Positions 7,842 through 15,362 of a stretch of 23,598 nucleotides of DNA are shown here, in pieces. Numbering within the stretch: the stretch's first letter is position 1; each line of letters starts with the position of its first letter. The notes beneath the pieces were generated by a model. That model was not told the origin of the DNA, did not search any database, and saw nothing but the letters and a program-made list of their open reading frames with translations. Made by a program: the position numbers and the translations under genes. The stretch is taken from positions 1 through 23,598 of the forward strand of contig DKFS01000075.1 in assembly GCA_002452855.1 (NCBI GenBank), read 5' to 3'. The stretch comes from Sulfurospirillum sp. UBA6790. Lineage in GTDB: Bacteria; Campylobacterota; Campylobacteria; Campylobacterales; Sulfurospirillaceae.

Positions 7842-8221
7842 AAAAGGTGATACTTCTGTTATGTGTCGTGTTTTTAAGTGCCTATGCGGAAGAGAAAAAA
7901 GGCTTTTTGACCAGTCAATGGTGCGCCGAAAATGGGTATTTTTCCGATTGCAGGCTTGAGAGCTTGGTGTGCGGTAGTGGAGATTGTTACAAAAGCTGGA
8001 ATTTCGGTGATACAATGAGTGATGAACTGGTTTTGTTTGTTCACAATGAACAAAAAATGTACCATATCGATTATCATGCGATTCCTCGCTATCAGCTGGA
8101 TGAGCCGATGAACCGCAATGATGTGACGATTATCGGTGATATCAAAGGCGATACCATTGTCGCTACAAGTTTTAAAGCGCCGCCACCTGCGCAAAAGAGT
8201 TTCTTTAAAGGATGTTTGTAG
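7838..8221 (+). CDS. Small exported cysteine-rich protein of unknown function in the molybdoenzyme operon
   Basis: I do not recognise this 127-residue protein. It has a clear signal peptide (residues 1-17, ending SAYA), so it is probably periplasmic. The mature part has five cysteines: C29, C38, C45 and C50 in a 22-residue stretch, and C126 near the C-terminus. No CxxCH heme motif or ferredoxin spacing is present, so disulfides or metal or thiol chemistry are more likely. The start overlaps the gamma stop codon (ATGA), and the stop overlaps the GTG start of the chaperone, so it is co-translated with the enzyme. It could be an accessory subunit, a maturation factor, or a thiol partner of the operon's rhodanese; the last two are inference from location only. 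Confidence 0.75.
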   Translation: MKKVILLLCVVFLSAYAEEKKGFLTSQWCAENGYFSDCRLESLVCGSGDCYKSWNFGDTMSDELVLFVHNEQKMYHIDYHAIPRYQLDEPMNRNDVTIIGDIKGDTIVATSFKAPPPAQKSFFKGCL

Positions 8222-8772
8222 TGGATAAAATGACGAGAGCTAAAATGTATGCTTTTTTATCGAGAATGTTTCGTAATATTTTAGATAAAAAGCTTATTTT
8301 AGAACTTCAGCGTGATGATGCGTTGCTCGAATTGGTCATGGAGGAGCAAAAGGAGTGGTTTCAAACCACTCCCTTAGATACTTTGGATGAAGCGCTCAAT
8401 GTGGATTTTAGTTCGCTGTTTCTCATGCGTGCTTTGCCGATAGAATCAACCGTATTGGATGATAGAGATGAGGTGTTGATTGGGCTTCAAAACCCAGTTA
8501 TGCAGTTTTATTTTGAGTATGGCTATGAACTAAACCTTGCCAAGTCTGAACTACAAGCACCTGACCATTTGAGTTTTGAATGCGCTTTTATGCAAAATTT
8601 GATTTTAAAAGATGAAACAGCAACAGAGCGTGCTTTTTTAGAAAAACATCTTTTGCAGTGGGCACCCAATTATCTTTTGGGTATGGCTGAAATGGCACAA
8701 ACCCCTTTTTATAAAGGATTGTGTCAGCTAAGTGCTCAATTTTTAGTGGCTGATTATGAGGAATTATGCTAG
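8221..8772 (+). CDS. TorD/DmsD-family molybdoenzyme chaperone
   Basis: An all-helical cytoplasmic chaperone of about 183 residues, of the type that binds the twin-arginine signal and apo-form of a molybdoenzyme until cofactor is inserted (the role of SerD, EbdD, DdhD and PcrD). Recognisable features are the N-terminal RAKMYAFLSRMF, the QNPVMQFYFEYGYE loop, DHLSFECAFM, and FLEKHLLQWAPNYL near the C-terminus. I place the start at GTG 8221, which overlaps the previous TAG and lies nine bases after AAAGGA (8207-8212). The ATG at 8212 overlaps that site, and an ATG at 8230 is a weaker alternative. It most likely serves the alpha subunit encoded upstream. The next gene overlaps its stop. Confidence 0.85.
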   Translation: MDKMTRAKMYAFLSRMFRNILDKKLILELQRDDALLELVMEEQKEWFQTTPLDTLDEALNVDFSSLFLMRALPIESTVLDDRDEVLIGLQNPVMQFYFEYGYELNLAKSELQAPDHLSFECAFMQNLILKDETATERAFLEKHLLQWAPNYLLGMAEMAQTPFYKGLCQLSAQFLVADYEELC

Positions 8773-9791
8773 ATAGAACATTGTATCTTGACCGTGTGGG
8801 TGCTTTTGTATTGGATAGATTAGCGTGCTTACGCAATGACTATGCCATGAACGAATGCACGTTGTGCCAAGATGTCTGTGCGCATCACGCATTTGTATTT
8901 GAACAAGGCAAATTACGACTGACATCGTTGTGTGTGGCATGTGGCGCGTGCATGGGGAGTTGCCCTAGCAAGGCGCTTTTCTTGTATGGCTTTTCAGTAG
9001 ACAATACGAAGCATCTTCTTTTAAAAGAGGGAGAGAGCGTTTTTACATGTAAAGAACATTTACCTTGCCTTGGAGCATTGAGTGTGGATGCGTGGAGTGC
9101 TTTGCTGTTGGACGCTTCCAACGGTTTTACATGTAATCTTTTTGAGTGTGCTACGTGTGCGCATAATCATGAAGATAGCGTATACCATGCGATAGTAAAA
9201 CGACTGGATGAGGCTAATCGTTTTGTCCAAGCACTAGGACTGCCACAGCGTATTCGCACCATCAAACAAGCGCTAGCAACTCCAAGTCGCCGTGTATTTT
9301 TTGAACGTCTCTTAAAACTTAAAGCCCAAGATTATACTGCGCCAACGACACCGCTTTTTTCTTTAAAACAAACCCTTAAACAAAGGCTCAATGCAACCAA
9401 AATCGTGCCGGAGACCTTCTCGTTTATTCATGTAAAACGTATTTCAAAAGCATGTGATAACTGCAAAGAGTGTGTACAATTTTGCCCTACCAATGCGTTA
9501 AGTTATCATCAAGACCAGACAAAAATTCTCTTTCAAATGGGAAAATGCATTGGGTGTGGCATTTGTGAAGATATCTGTCACAAAGAGGCTATAAGCAGTG
9601 TTGAGACATCGTATGATATCGTTGATTTTGCTTATGACAAAGCAGAAGTGCTTATCGCGCATGATTTACGCGTATGTCAGACGTGTAAATGTGCGTTTTC
9701 CTATAAAGGCGGAGAGATGATATGTGAACGTTGCGGCTGTTTTGAAAAAGAGCACGCGGAGATGTTTTTATTGGCGTCACAAAGCCACTAA
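8766..9791 (+). CDS. Cytoplasmic polyferredoxin with four Fe-S motifs and C-terminal zinc-ribbon-like cysteine cluster
   Basis: A 341-residue protein without signal peptide or membrane segment. An N-terminal pair of motifs is incomplete in the first (C31-x2-C34-x3-C38, with C21 available) and full in the second (C56, C59, C62, C66). A middle section has C95, C101, C123, C128 and C131. A canonical 2[4Fe-4S] domain follows (C230/233/236/240 and C261/264/267/271). The end carries C304, C307, C309, C320, C323 and C325 in a rubredoxin or zinc-ribbon-like arrangement. It is translationally coupled to the TorD-like gene (7-base overlap). Because it stays in the cytoplasm while the enzyme is exported, a role in cluster or cofactor assembly or as a cytoplasmic electron carrier is plausible, but unproven. 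Two TTACATGTAA palindromes lie within it. Confidence 0.82.
   Translation: MLDRTLYLDRVGAFVLDRLACLRNDYAMNECTLCQDVCAHHAFVFEQGKLRLTSLCVACGACMGSCPSKALFLYGFSVDNTKHLLLKEGESVFTCKEHLPCLGALSVDAWSALLLDASNGFTCNLFECATCAHNHEDSVYHAIVKRLDEANRFVQALGLPQRIRTIKQALATPSRRVFFERLLKLKAQDYTAPTTPLFSLKQTLKQRLNATKIVPETFSFIHVKRISKACDNCKECVQFCPTNALSYHQDQTKILFQMGKCIGCGICEDICHKEAISSVETSYDIVDFAYDKAEVLIAHDLRVCQTCKCAFSYKGGEMICERCGCFEKEHAEMFLLASQSH
9042..9053. repeat. TTTACATGTAAA palindrome in polyferredoxin gene
   Basis: A 12-bp perfect palindrome read in frame as F-T-C-K around Cys95. Confidence 0.8.
9127..9136. repeat. TTACATGTAA palindrome in polyferredoxin gene
   Basis: A 10-bp core copy read in frame as F-T-C-N around Cys123, 85 bases after the previous copy. 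Confidence 0.75.
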
Positions 9792-9838
9792 ACAGTAAAA
9801 ATATGCTACTCTATAAAAAATTCACTCAAGGAGTTTTC

Positions 9839-10087
9839 ATGCGATGGATTATCATGGCATCACTCTTCTTTTTACTAACTGGGTGTTCAAATTTAAGCAA
9901 AGAAAAATATGACAAATTGCAGATAGGAATGTCGTATTCTGCTGTCGTAGATATCTTAGGTAAAGCAACGCAATGCGAGGCATTGGCGGGCATGAGTGAT
10001 TGTACATGGGGCGATGAAAAACGCTACATCAAAATCAAATTTATTACCGATAAAGTGATGTTTATGCACTCTTCAGGGCTCGAATAA
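9839..10087 (+). CDS. Small lipoprotein, DUF3862/BamE-like fold
   Basis: An 82-residue protein with a lipoprotein signal (MRWIIMASLFFLLTGCSN; lipobox LTGC). The rest resembles DUF3862 or SmpA/BamE-like domains: Y-DKLQIGMSYSAVVDILGKA, then a Cys pair (CEALAGMSDC) and TWGDEKRYIKIKFITDKV. The start at 9839 is preferred over an in-frame ATG at 9803 because AAGGAG lies directly before it and the lipobox is then at the right distance. It follows the polyferredoxin gene by 47 bases and may be read through from the molybdoenzyme operon, but nothing in the protein points to a shared function. Confidence 0.75.
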   Translation: MRWIIMASLFFLLTGCSNLSKEKYDKLQIGMSYSAVVDILGKATQCEALAGMSDCTWGDEKRYIKIKFITDKVMFMHSSGLE

Positions 10088-10103
10088 TTCACAAATGATT
10101 AAC

Positions 10104-10143
10104 AAAACTCCTTTATAATTTCACTACGAATTAAAGGAGTTTT
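10104..10143 (+). promoter_or_regulatory. Inverted repeat that can mask the DUF4405-like gene's ribosome site, overlapping a -10 box
   Basis: AAAACTCCTTT (10104-10114) is exactly complementary to AAAGGAGTTTT (10133-10143), which holds the Shine-Dalgarno of the next gene. An RNA reading through from upstream could fold an 11-bp stem that hides the ribosome site or helps terminate. A TATAAT at 10114-10119 would start RNA near 10126, inside the loop, giving a transcript without the left arm and with the ribosome site free. Confidence 0.5.
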
Positions 10144-10147
10144 ATTA

Positions 10148-10657
10148 ATGAATGTTATACCTCGCAATATTTTAAGTGCCTTATTGACAACAATGTTTGC
10201 TGTTGTTGCTATTACTGGCATTATGATGTTTTTCAAAATCCGCATCCTCTCCACTGAAGCGTTACATATCTGGCTTGGACTTGTTTTTGTCCTGATTTCA
10301 CTTCTGCATTTAATCAAAAATTGGAGTGGATTTCTCTCCTACTTTAAAAAATCTTCAACCATGCTATCCATCGGTGTTGGTATTTTGGTTGTAGCCCTTT
10401 TTGTGATTGTCCCTATGTTTAGCTCTCAGGAAAAAGGAGTGAACCCCAAAGGACAAATTTTTGGTGCAATGATGAACAGTCCGATTGAAAAAGTGGCAAC
10501 GTTTTTAGATATGGATAGCGAACTTATCCTAAAAAATTTGAGTGAAAAAAGTCATATTATCGCCTCTTCAAAACAATCAGTCAGTGAAATTGCTCAAGCC
10601 AACGATAAGAGTAATGACGAAATTTTAAATGTTGTTTTCTCGACGTCTAAGCCTTAA
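10148..10657 (+). CDS. DUF4405-like inner-membrane protein, possible cytochrome b-type
   Basis: A 169-residue membrane protein. Hydrophobic segments cover residues about 9-28, 38-57 and 72-92. His40 and His54 lie 14 residues apart on the second segment, a spacing suited to heme b on either side of a membrane helix, as in DUF4405 and b561-like proteins. A soluble tail (about 100-169) contains two short helical repeats (NSPIEKVATFLDMDSELILKN and SVSEIAQANDKSNDEILNVVF), a pattern I associate with DUF4405 proteins from respiratory bacteria. ATG 10148 follows AAAGGAG. It could take part in periplasmic electron transfer, but no partner is evident; heme binding is inference. Confidence 0.7.
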   Translation: MNVIPRNILSALLTTMFAVVAITGIMMFFKIRILSTEALHIWLGLVFVLISLLHLIKNWSGFLSYFKKSSTMLSIGVGILVVALFVIVPMFSSQEKGVNPKGQIFGAMMNSPIEKVATFLDMDSELILKNLSEKSHIIASSKQSVSEIAQANDKSNDEILNVVFSTSKP

Positions 10658-10676
10658 TTTTAATGGGAATACTGGC

Positions 10677-13022
10677 TTAAAAGTTATCTTTTAAATGTTC
10701 TCTGATTTCCAAAAATTGGTCGATATGATGAAGAAGAAGATCGACCAATGTGGGATCAAAAGAGACTTCACGTTCTGCTTTAAAATAATCCAAAATACGC
10801 TCCAACTCCCACCCTTTTTTATAACATCGATCTGAACCTAAAGCATCGAAAACATCGGCAATGGCAGTAATACGTCCGTAAATATGAATTTCTTGTTCTT
10901 TTAATCCTCTGGGATAACCTTTCCCATTCCATTTTTCATGATGTTCGTGCGCAACAATAGCCGCAGCTTTAAGAATAGAACGAGAAGAGTGTTTGAGCAT
11001 TTCATAGCCTAACTGGGCGTGCGTTTGCATAATTGTCCATTCATCAGGGTCGAGCTTACCCGGTTTATTTAAAATAGCATCTGGAATGCCGACTTTTCCA
11101 ATATCATGCATTGGAGAAGCTTGACGGATGAGCTCTGCTTCCTCTTTTTTTAACCCGACGAGTATGGCAAGCAATTTAGAATATTCAGCGACTCTTTTGA
11201 CATGATTTCCTGTCTCTTGGGAGCGAGACTCACCAATCGCACCCATTGTAAAGACAACCTCTTTTTGCGTATCTTCAATTTCTTGATAGAGTTTGTACAA
11301 TGGTGTAACATCATGGCTAATACACATAATCTCTTTGAGTTCGCCTCTCTCAAAAATAGGCGAAAACGTGGCATCTAAAAAGCAGGCGATGTGTGCATGG
11401 TGATGGCACTCGATGATGCCATTCCATGTTTCCCCTTTGGAAATAGCCGAAAAAATTTCTGAAAAAGTGCGTGCAGACAGCAATCCTAATGCAATGACCG
11501 AATGACCCAGCATGTCATTGGCATCCAGTTTCGCAACCGAACACATGGTTTCATTAACATATAAAATGGTTCCTTTTGCATCAAATCTGCAAAAAGAAGA
11601 GGCATGTTCAATGGCATTTTGGTATTGACGAATCATATCAAGATGGACTTGCAGGTTGTAATCAGTATCGCTGAGCTTGGTCTCTAAAATTTCACGATAC
11701 GCTTCTAATTCTGTAATGTCGTAGCGAATCGCGATGTATTCCAAAATTTCTCCACGTTCGTTGATGATGGGAATAATCGTCCCATTAACCGTATAGCGTT
11801 CACCATTTTTCTTTTTATTGGTAATCTTTCCCTTCCAGACATTGCCGCTTTTGATAGTGCTCCACATCTCTTTAAAAACATGATGAGGCATTTCTGGTGC
11901 ACGAATAAGGCGGTGATTATGCCCTAAAAGTTCTTGCGCAGAGTAGCCTGAAAGTTTGACAAAAGGCTCATTGACATAGGTGATACGACCTGCCGTATTG
12001 GTTTTTGAAACGAGCGCTGAGATATCAACCGCTTCTTTGTATTGCTCCAATAACGATTCTGTACGCTGGTTATTACGGTAAAAATAATACAATAGTCCTA
12101 GAACAAACCATAAAACAGCGATTTTCAATATTTGAAAGAAGGTAATCAGAATATATTTAGAATCATTTTGGATAGAGACCAATAATCCTACAACCTCTTG
12201 ATTGTAGTTATACACAGGTAAAATAACAGCAATGTGTGCATCAAACGGCGTTGTGAAAAATGATAAAGCAATCCCTTCCGAAGTGATAACGTGATGTACT
12301 AATTGATGGGAAAGTATTTTTAATGCATTTGGAATCGCCGTATGTGAAAAGGTTTTACCCAGATAGTACTCTCCTTGGGCATCTAGTGGCGTAAATTGCT
12401 TTGTCCATTCCTGATTTTGTTCACCACGCTCTAAAAACGTTTTTTGATATATAAAGTAAGAGGTACTGTGCATGCTTTCATCCAAATACGCAACAATATA
12501 CTCCATAGGAATTGAAATTTGCGCATACCCCACGTGTTGATGATTGGGGTTTAATACACCGACATAGCGAAAGCCTTGAAAGGTGGATGTGAATAAAAGA
12601 CCAAAAGCGGCATCTTTTGTTTGCATCGCATTTTGCAAGAGCGTGTTATAGCCCAATAAAGTATGGTCGTTCGTAGGGACAGCTTGTGAATTCAGTAATA
12701 AGTCACCTTGTGGTGAATAAATTTGAATGTTGGTTATATCTTCTTTGCGTAAAAGTGTTTGAATCGCTAAGAAATCCTTTGGTGGTTGCTCTGTGAGACG
12801 TTGTTGAAGCATAGCAGACACATGCATCTCAATCATGTTCGATGAGATTTCTCCGAGCTTTGCGTATGTATTTAATTTATCTTCATAGCGAAATTGAAAA
12901 TCTTCAATCGTGTGAGCATGGTAGTCATGGATGTTTTTTTGCCATTCAAGATAGATAACGCCTGTGAAAAAAATACCGATGACTAAAAAAATAAAAGTAC
13001 TATGGCGGTATTTTATACGCAT
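10677..13022 (-). CDS. Membrane sensor with extracytoplasmic domain, two PAS domains and HD-GYP c-di-GMP phosphodiesterase
   Basis: A 781-residue signalling protein. Transmembrane segments at about 8-26 and 291-315 enclose a periplasmic sensor region (about 30-290, possibly Cache-like). A first PAS domain (about 330-440) has the Aer-like GHNHRLIRAPEMP...MWSTIKSGNVWKGKI signature; a second PAS domain covers about 465-575. The C-terminal HD-GYP domain (about 590-765) has His607, His639-Asp640 with Lys643, and HHEKWNGKGYP at 694-704, the motif set of active c-di-GMP phosphodiesterases. It is likely to lower c-di-GMP in response to a redox or small-molecule cue, affecting motility or biofilm state. 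The gene converges on the DUF4405-like gene with 19 bases between. Confidence 0.88.
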   Translation of the reverse strand: MRIKYRHSTFIFLVIGIFFTGVIYLEWQKNIHDYHAHTIEDFQFRYEDKLNTYAKLGEISSNMIEMHVSAMLQQRLTEQPPKDFLAIQTLLRKEDITNIQIYSPQGDLLLNSQAVPTNDHTLLGYNTLLQNAMQTKDAAFGLLFTSTFQGFRYVGVLNPNHQHVGYAQISIPMEYIVAYLDESMHSTSYFIYQKTFLERGEQNQEWTKQFTPLDAQGEYYLGKTFSHTAIPNALKILSHQLVHHVITSEGIALSFFTTPFDAHIAVILPVYNYNQEVVGLLVSIQNDSKYILITFFQILKIAVLWFVLGLLYYFYRNNQRTESLLEQYKEAVDISALVSKTNTAGRITYVNEPFVKLSGYSAQELLGHNHRLIRAPEMPHHVFKEMWSTIKSGNVWKGKITNKKKNGERYTVNGTIIPIINERGEILEYIAIRYDITELEAYREILETKLSDTDYNLQVHLDMIRQYQNAIEHASSFCRFDAKGTILYVNETMCSVAKLDANDMLGHSVIALGLLSARTFSEIFSAISKGETWNGIIECHHHAHIACFLDATFSPIFERGELKEIMCISHDVTPLYKLYQEIEDTQKEVVFTMGAIGESRSQETGNHVKRVAEYSKLLAILVGLKKEEAELIRQASPMHDIGKVGIPDAILNKPGKLDPDEWTIMQTHAQLGYEMLKHSSRSILKAAAIVAHEHHEKWNGKGYPRGLKEQEIHIYGRITAIADVFDALGSDRCYKKGWELERILDYFKAEREVSFDPTLVDLLLHHIDQFLEIREHLKDNF

Positions 13023-13103
13023 GCCTTACCTTTGTATTGATAATGTACTATTGTAGCATAGAGTCATTTGAAAATTATTTTTTTAAAGTTTTATGTGAGA
13101 AAA

Positions 13104-13139
13104 AGAGTGAACGTGTGGCTACATCGTGTAGCCGCACGT
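13104..13139 (-). terminator. Rho-independent terminator of the coiled-coil protein gene
   Basis: A 12-bp stem with one G-T pair (13111-13122 with 13128-13139, loop ATCGT) lies about 20 bases after the leftward gene's stop. On the minus strand it is followed by TCACTCTTTTTCTC. The copy of the TTTACATGTAAA palindrome at 13141-13152 abuts it. Confidence 0.6.
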
Positions 13140-13140
13140 G

Positions 13141-13152
13141 TTTACATGTAAA
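13141..13152. repeat. TTTACATGTAAA palindrome, intergenic copy
   Basis: A perfect 12-bp palindrome between the coiled-coil protein's stop codon and its terminator hairpin. Confidence 0.8.
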
Positions 13153-13158
13153 AAAAGA

Positions 13159-14412
13159 CTACTTATCGTCTTTTTTCATGGCTTCTTTTGCACCCTTAAC
13201 GGCGCCATCAACCATATTCTTAGCGACTTCCCATGCGCGAAATCCTAGTTTTTTAGCTTCTTTTGCCATCTGTTTTGCTTTTTCGTTTTCAAATTCAAAT
13301 TGCTTCAGCGATTCTACTGTGGAAGAGGCTTTTTTTTCAAGTTCATTAACATCTTTTTTAAGAGATTCTAATTTCTTTTCTGCTTTATCTTTGAAATTCT
13401 TTTCTAGCACCAAAGCGTCGGCCTTAAGTTGTTCAATGCGCTCGCCAATAACCTCTTTTGCTTCATTGGCAGCGCGTTTGATTTTGGCTGTTGAACTGTT
13501 CATCTCTTTCGTCATCTCTTTAATGAGACCACATGAGATGCCTTCGCTTTGTGTTGCTAATGCATCAAGGAGTTGAATGAATTGCTCGTCAATTTTGAGA
13601 AGCTCTTTGCGCAATTGTGAAAGGTCTGTTTCCAAAAGCCCTTCTAATTCATCTGTTGGCGCGTATTTGAGATCGTTTTTAAATTTATCAATCGCCTTGG
13701 CAATACCTTCTCTAACACCGTTGATAGAGCCTTCTAAAATATCCTTTGCGTGCCCCAAATCTTCATCGGCAATATCAACGCTTGCGGCAATAATCGTATG
13801 TGAAATATCAATGATGCGTTGCTTGTTCAGTTCGCCTTCTGCAATCGTATGAAAAGCAAGATTCTTCGTGATTTCGTGAATCGTATCGACGATATCACTT
13901 CCTTTTTCAAGCGTTGTAAGAAGTGCTTCAGTAGTGGTCTCTTTTAAAATGCCTAACATCTCAATCCCACGTAATTTTGCATCATGGAGTGCTGTGATTG
14001 CATTTTGTTTTGTCTCGTCTTGCATACGCTCAATATGATGTTCTAAAACATCATAAGCATGCGTGAGTGTACTTTTAATCTGCTGTTTTTGTGTGAAAAT
14101 ACTTTTTTCAAGCTGTTCTTTTTCATAAATCGTTTTGTACAAAAATGCTTCTTTGTCATGGCTGACTGCTTTTAGGAGCCCATCTATCACACAATTGATT
14201 GATTTGGAAGATTTTAATCCTTCATCATGCAATGCTTTACAATAAAGCTCGAACAGTTCTCCAATGCGATTATAAATGTTAGAACTGTCTTTAAGACGCT
14301 GTAACTTTTTACGTGAAAGTTCAAAACAAAGCTCGGAGATGAGTTTGTGCAGTTGAGGATTTTCTTTGTTCTCTTTTAATGTGGCCAGAAAAATAGTATA
14401 TGTTGATTCCAT
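13159..14412 (-). CDS. Large alpha-helical/coiled-coil cytoplasmic protein of unknown function (perhaps DUF6781)
   Basis: A 417-residue, charged, almost entirely helical protein with no signal peptide. The N-terminal third is a helical domain (MESTYTIFLATLKENKENP...). Long amphipathic helices with many Lys/Glu/Ala follow, and residues about 300-400 are strongly coiled-coil-like (repeated KAEKKLESLKKDVNELEKK-type heptads). The tail is VVDGAVKGAKEAMKKDDK-like, reminiscent of phasin or LEA-like helices. I tentatively associate it with DUF6781, from memory. The start at 14412 is preferred over 14436 because AGAGAGG lies five bases ahead. It is the last gene after moaC and the DUF493 gene. No enzymatic motif is seen; a structural, scaffold or granule-associated role is possible. 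Confidence 0.65.
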   Translation of the reverse strand: MESTYTIFLATLKENKENPQLHKLISELCFELSRKKLQRLKDSSNIYNRIGELFELYCKALHDEGLKSSKSINCVIDGLLKAVSHDKEAFLYKTIYEKEQLEKSIFTQKQQIKSTLTHAYDVLEHHIERMQDETKQNAITALHDAKLRGIEMLGILKETTTEALLTTLEKGSDIVDTIHEITKNLAFHTIAEGELNKQRIIDISHTIIAASVDIADEDLGHAKDILEGSINGVREGIAKAIDKFKNDLKYAPTDELEGLLETDLSQLRKELLKIDEQFIQLLDALATQSEGISCGLIKEMTKEMNSSTAKIKRAANEAKEVIGERIEQLKADALVLEKNFKDKAEKKLESLKKDVNELEKKASSTVESLKQFEFENEKAKQMAKEAKKLGFRAWEVAKNMVDGAVKGAKEAMKKDDK

Positions 14413-14425
14413 GCAAACCTCTCTT

Positions 14426-14683
14426 TTATAGTACAAATTTTATGTTTTTGTGGGCTTTAAGGGTGTGATAAAGCATCTTGCGGTCATCAGCATTATGCAC
14501 AAGTACACTGAGCGTATAACTTGTATAATTCCCTTTTTTACTCTCCTGTGATTTACTGATCGTATGAATCCGTTCGCACAAAATCTCTTCTTTGAGAAAA
14601 GAGAGATCATGCTCACTGCTCATGACCAGTTTGTATTCCCAATGGCAGGGATAATCAAGCTCGAGTTCGGGTGTATTCTCCAC
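14426..14683 (-). CDS. DUF493/YbeD-family small protein
   Basis: An 85-residue protein of the YbeD/DUF493 family, a small ACT-like fold of unknown precise function. It carries the characteristic start [11 protein letters not shown] and the middle [21 protein letters not shown], where YbeD-type proteins have S--GKY-S----V---. The start is GTG: a GTG at 14695 opens the frame, but GGAGG at 14693-14689 lies five bases before GTG 14683, which makes 14683 the better choice. The 5' end overlaps moaC, so the two are translationally coupled. It lies between moaC and the coiled-coil gene. Confidence 0.75.
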   Translation of the reverse strand: MENTPELELDYPCHWEYKLVMSSEHDLSFLKEEILCERIHTISKSQESKKGNYTSYTLSVLVHNADDRKMLYHTLKAHKNIKFVL

Positions 14684-15134
14684 TTTTACCTCCACTTTTA
14701 GATTCTAAACAAACATCGCTAATCACCATAGATTTATCAATAGCTTTGGACATATCATAAATCGTTAAAAGACCTATGCTAACGCCCATTAATGCCTCCA
14801 TCTCTACGCCTGTTTGCCCTCGAAGCTTTGCGGTGACTCTCAATCTAAAGCCCGGAAGTTCAGGAAGTTCTTCAACATCGCAATTAACAGATGTTAGCAT
14901 CAAAGGATGACACATCGGGATAAGGTCGCTTGTCTTTTTTGTTCCCATAATCGCTGCAATAACAGCGGTTTGAAGTACAGGGCCTTTTTTGGTTTGTTGA
15001 GAGATAATCATATCAAAAGCTTGCTGACTCATAGTAATCGTTCCGCTAGCGACAGCTACACGGAATGTATCGCTTTTTTCACTGACATCGACCATCTTTG
15101 GGCGATCTTTTTCATCTAAATGCGTTAGTTTCAT
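14655..15134 (-). CDS. moaC: Cyclic pyranopterin monophosphate synthase MoaC
   Basis: A 159-residue molybdenum cofactor enzyme that converts the MoaA product (3',8-cyclo-GTP) to cyclic pyranopterin monophosphate. Family signatures are visible: MVDVSEK near the start, [53 protein letters not shown] and the C-terminal [11 protein letters not shown]. The start at 15134 is chosen over a GTG at 15140 because AGAGG lies five bases before it. Its product pathway supplies pterin for the molybdoenzyme encoded at 2.7-5.6 kb, although it is in a separate operon. Confidence 0.95.
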   Translation of the reverse strand: MKLTHLDEKDRPKMVDVSEKSDTFRVAVASGTITMSQQAFDMIISQQTKKGPVLQTAVIAAIMGTKKTSDLIPMCHPLMLTSVNCDVEELPELPGFRLRVTAKLRGQTGVEMEALMGVSIGLLTIYDMSKAIDKSMVISDVCLESKSGGKSGEYTRTRA

Positions 15135-15157
15135 CCGCACCTCTTCGTTTTTATTCT

Positions 15158-15163
15158 ATTATA
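15158..15163 (-). promoter_or_regulatory. Extended -10 promoter of moaC
   Basis: Read leftward, TGCTATAAT gives an extended -10 element with a predicted start near 15151, leaving a leader of about 17 bases before the moaC ATG. Confidence 0.6.
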
Positions 15164-15264
15164 GCACCATTTCTCTTAAGCAAGCGCGTGATAAGAGTGT
15201 GTCATTTTTTCTCACTTTTGATGAAAAAGCACTATTCTAAGGTATAGAAATGAGTTTTATATGC

Positions 15265-15270
15265 TACAAT
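15265..15270 (+). promoter_or_regulatory. Extended -10 promoter of the RRM protein gene, with a leader of about 85 bases
   Basis: TGCTACAAT ends at 15270, predicting a start near 15277. The leader up to the ATG at 15363 contains TCATTCA and TGAATGA, which can pair over a loop of roughly 40 bases, and an SD-like GAGGAG at 15347-15352. Long structured leaders are common for cold-regulated RNA-binding proteins; that role is inference. Confidence 0.5.
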
Positions 15271-15362
15271 GAGTTCACAAAGTCATTCAGTGTTCTCTTG
15301 AATTAACGTAGTTACGGGCGAAAGATAATGTGAATGATTCAAACACGAGGAGTATTGTAAAG

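Noticed and set aside
10648..10679. TAAGCC/GGCTTA pair as terminator between the DUF4405-like and HD-GYP genes
   Set aside because: The stem is only six base pairs with a 20-base loop and no T-tract, so it is probably chance.
13037..13576. 179-residue plus-strand frame rich in Ser/Phe opposite the coiled-coil gene
   Set aside because: It is the antisense shadow of Lys/Glu-rich helix codons (TTT/TCT), with no independent support.
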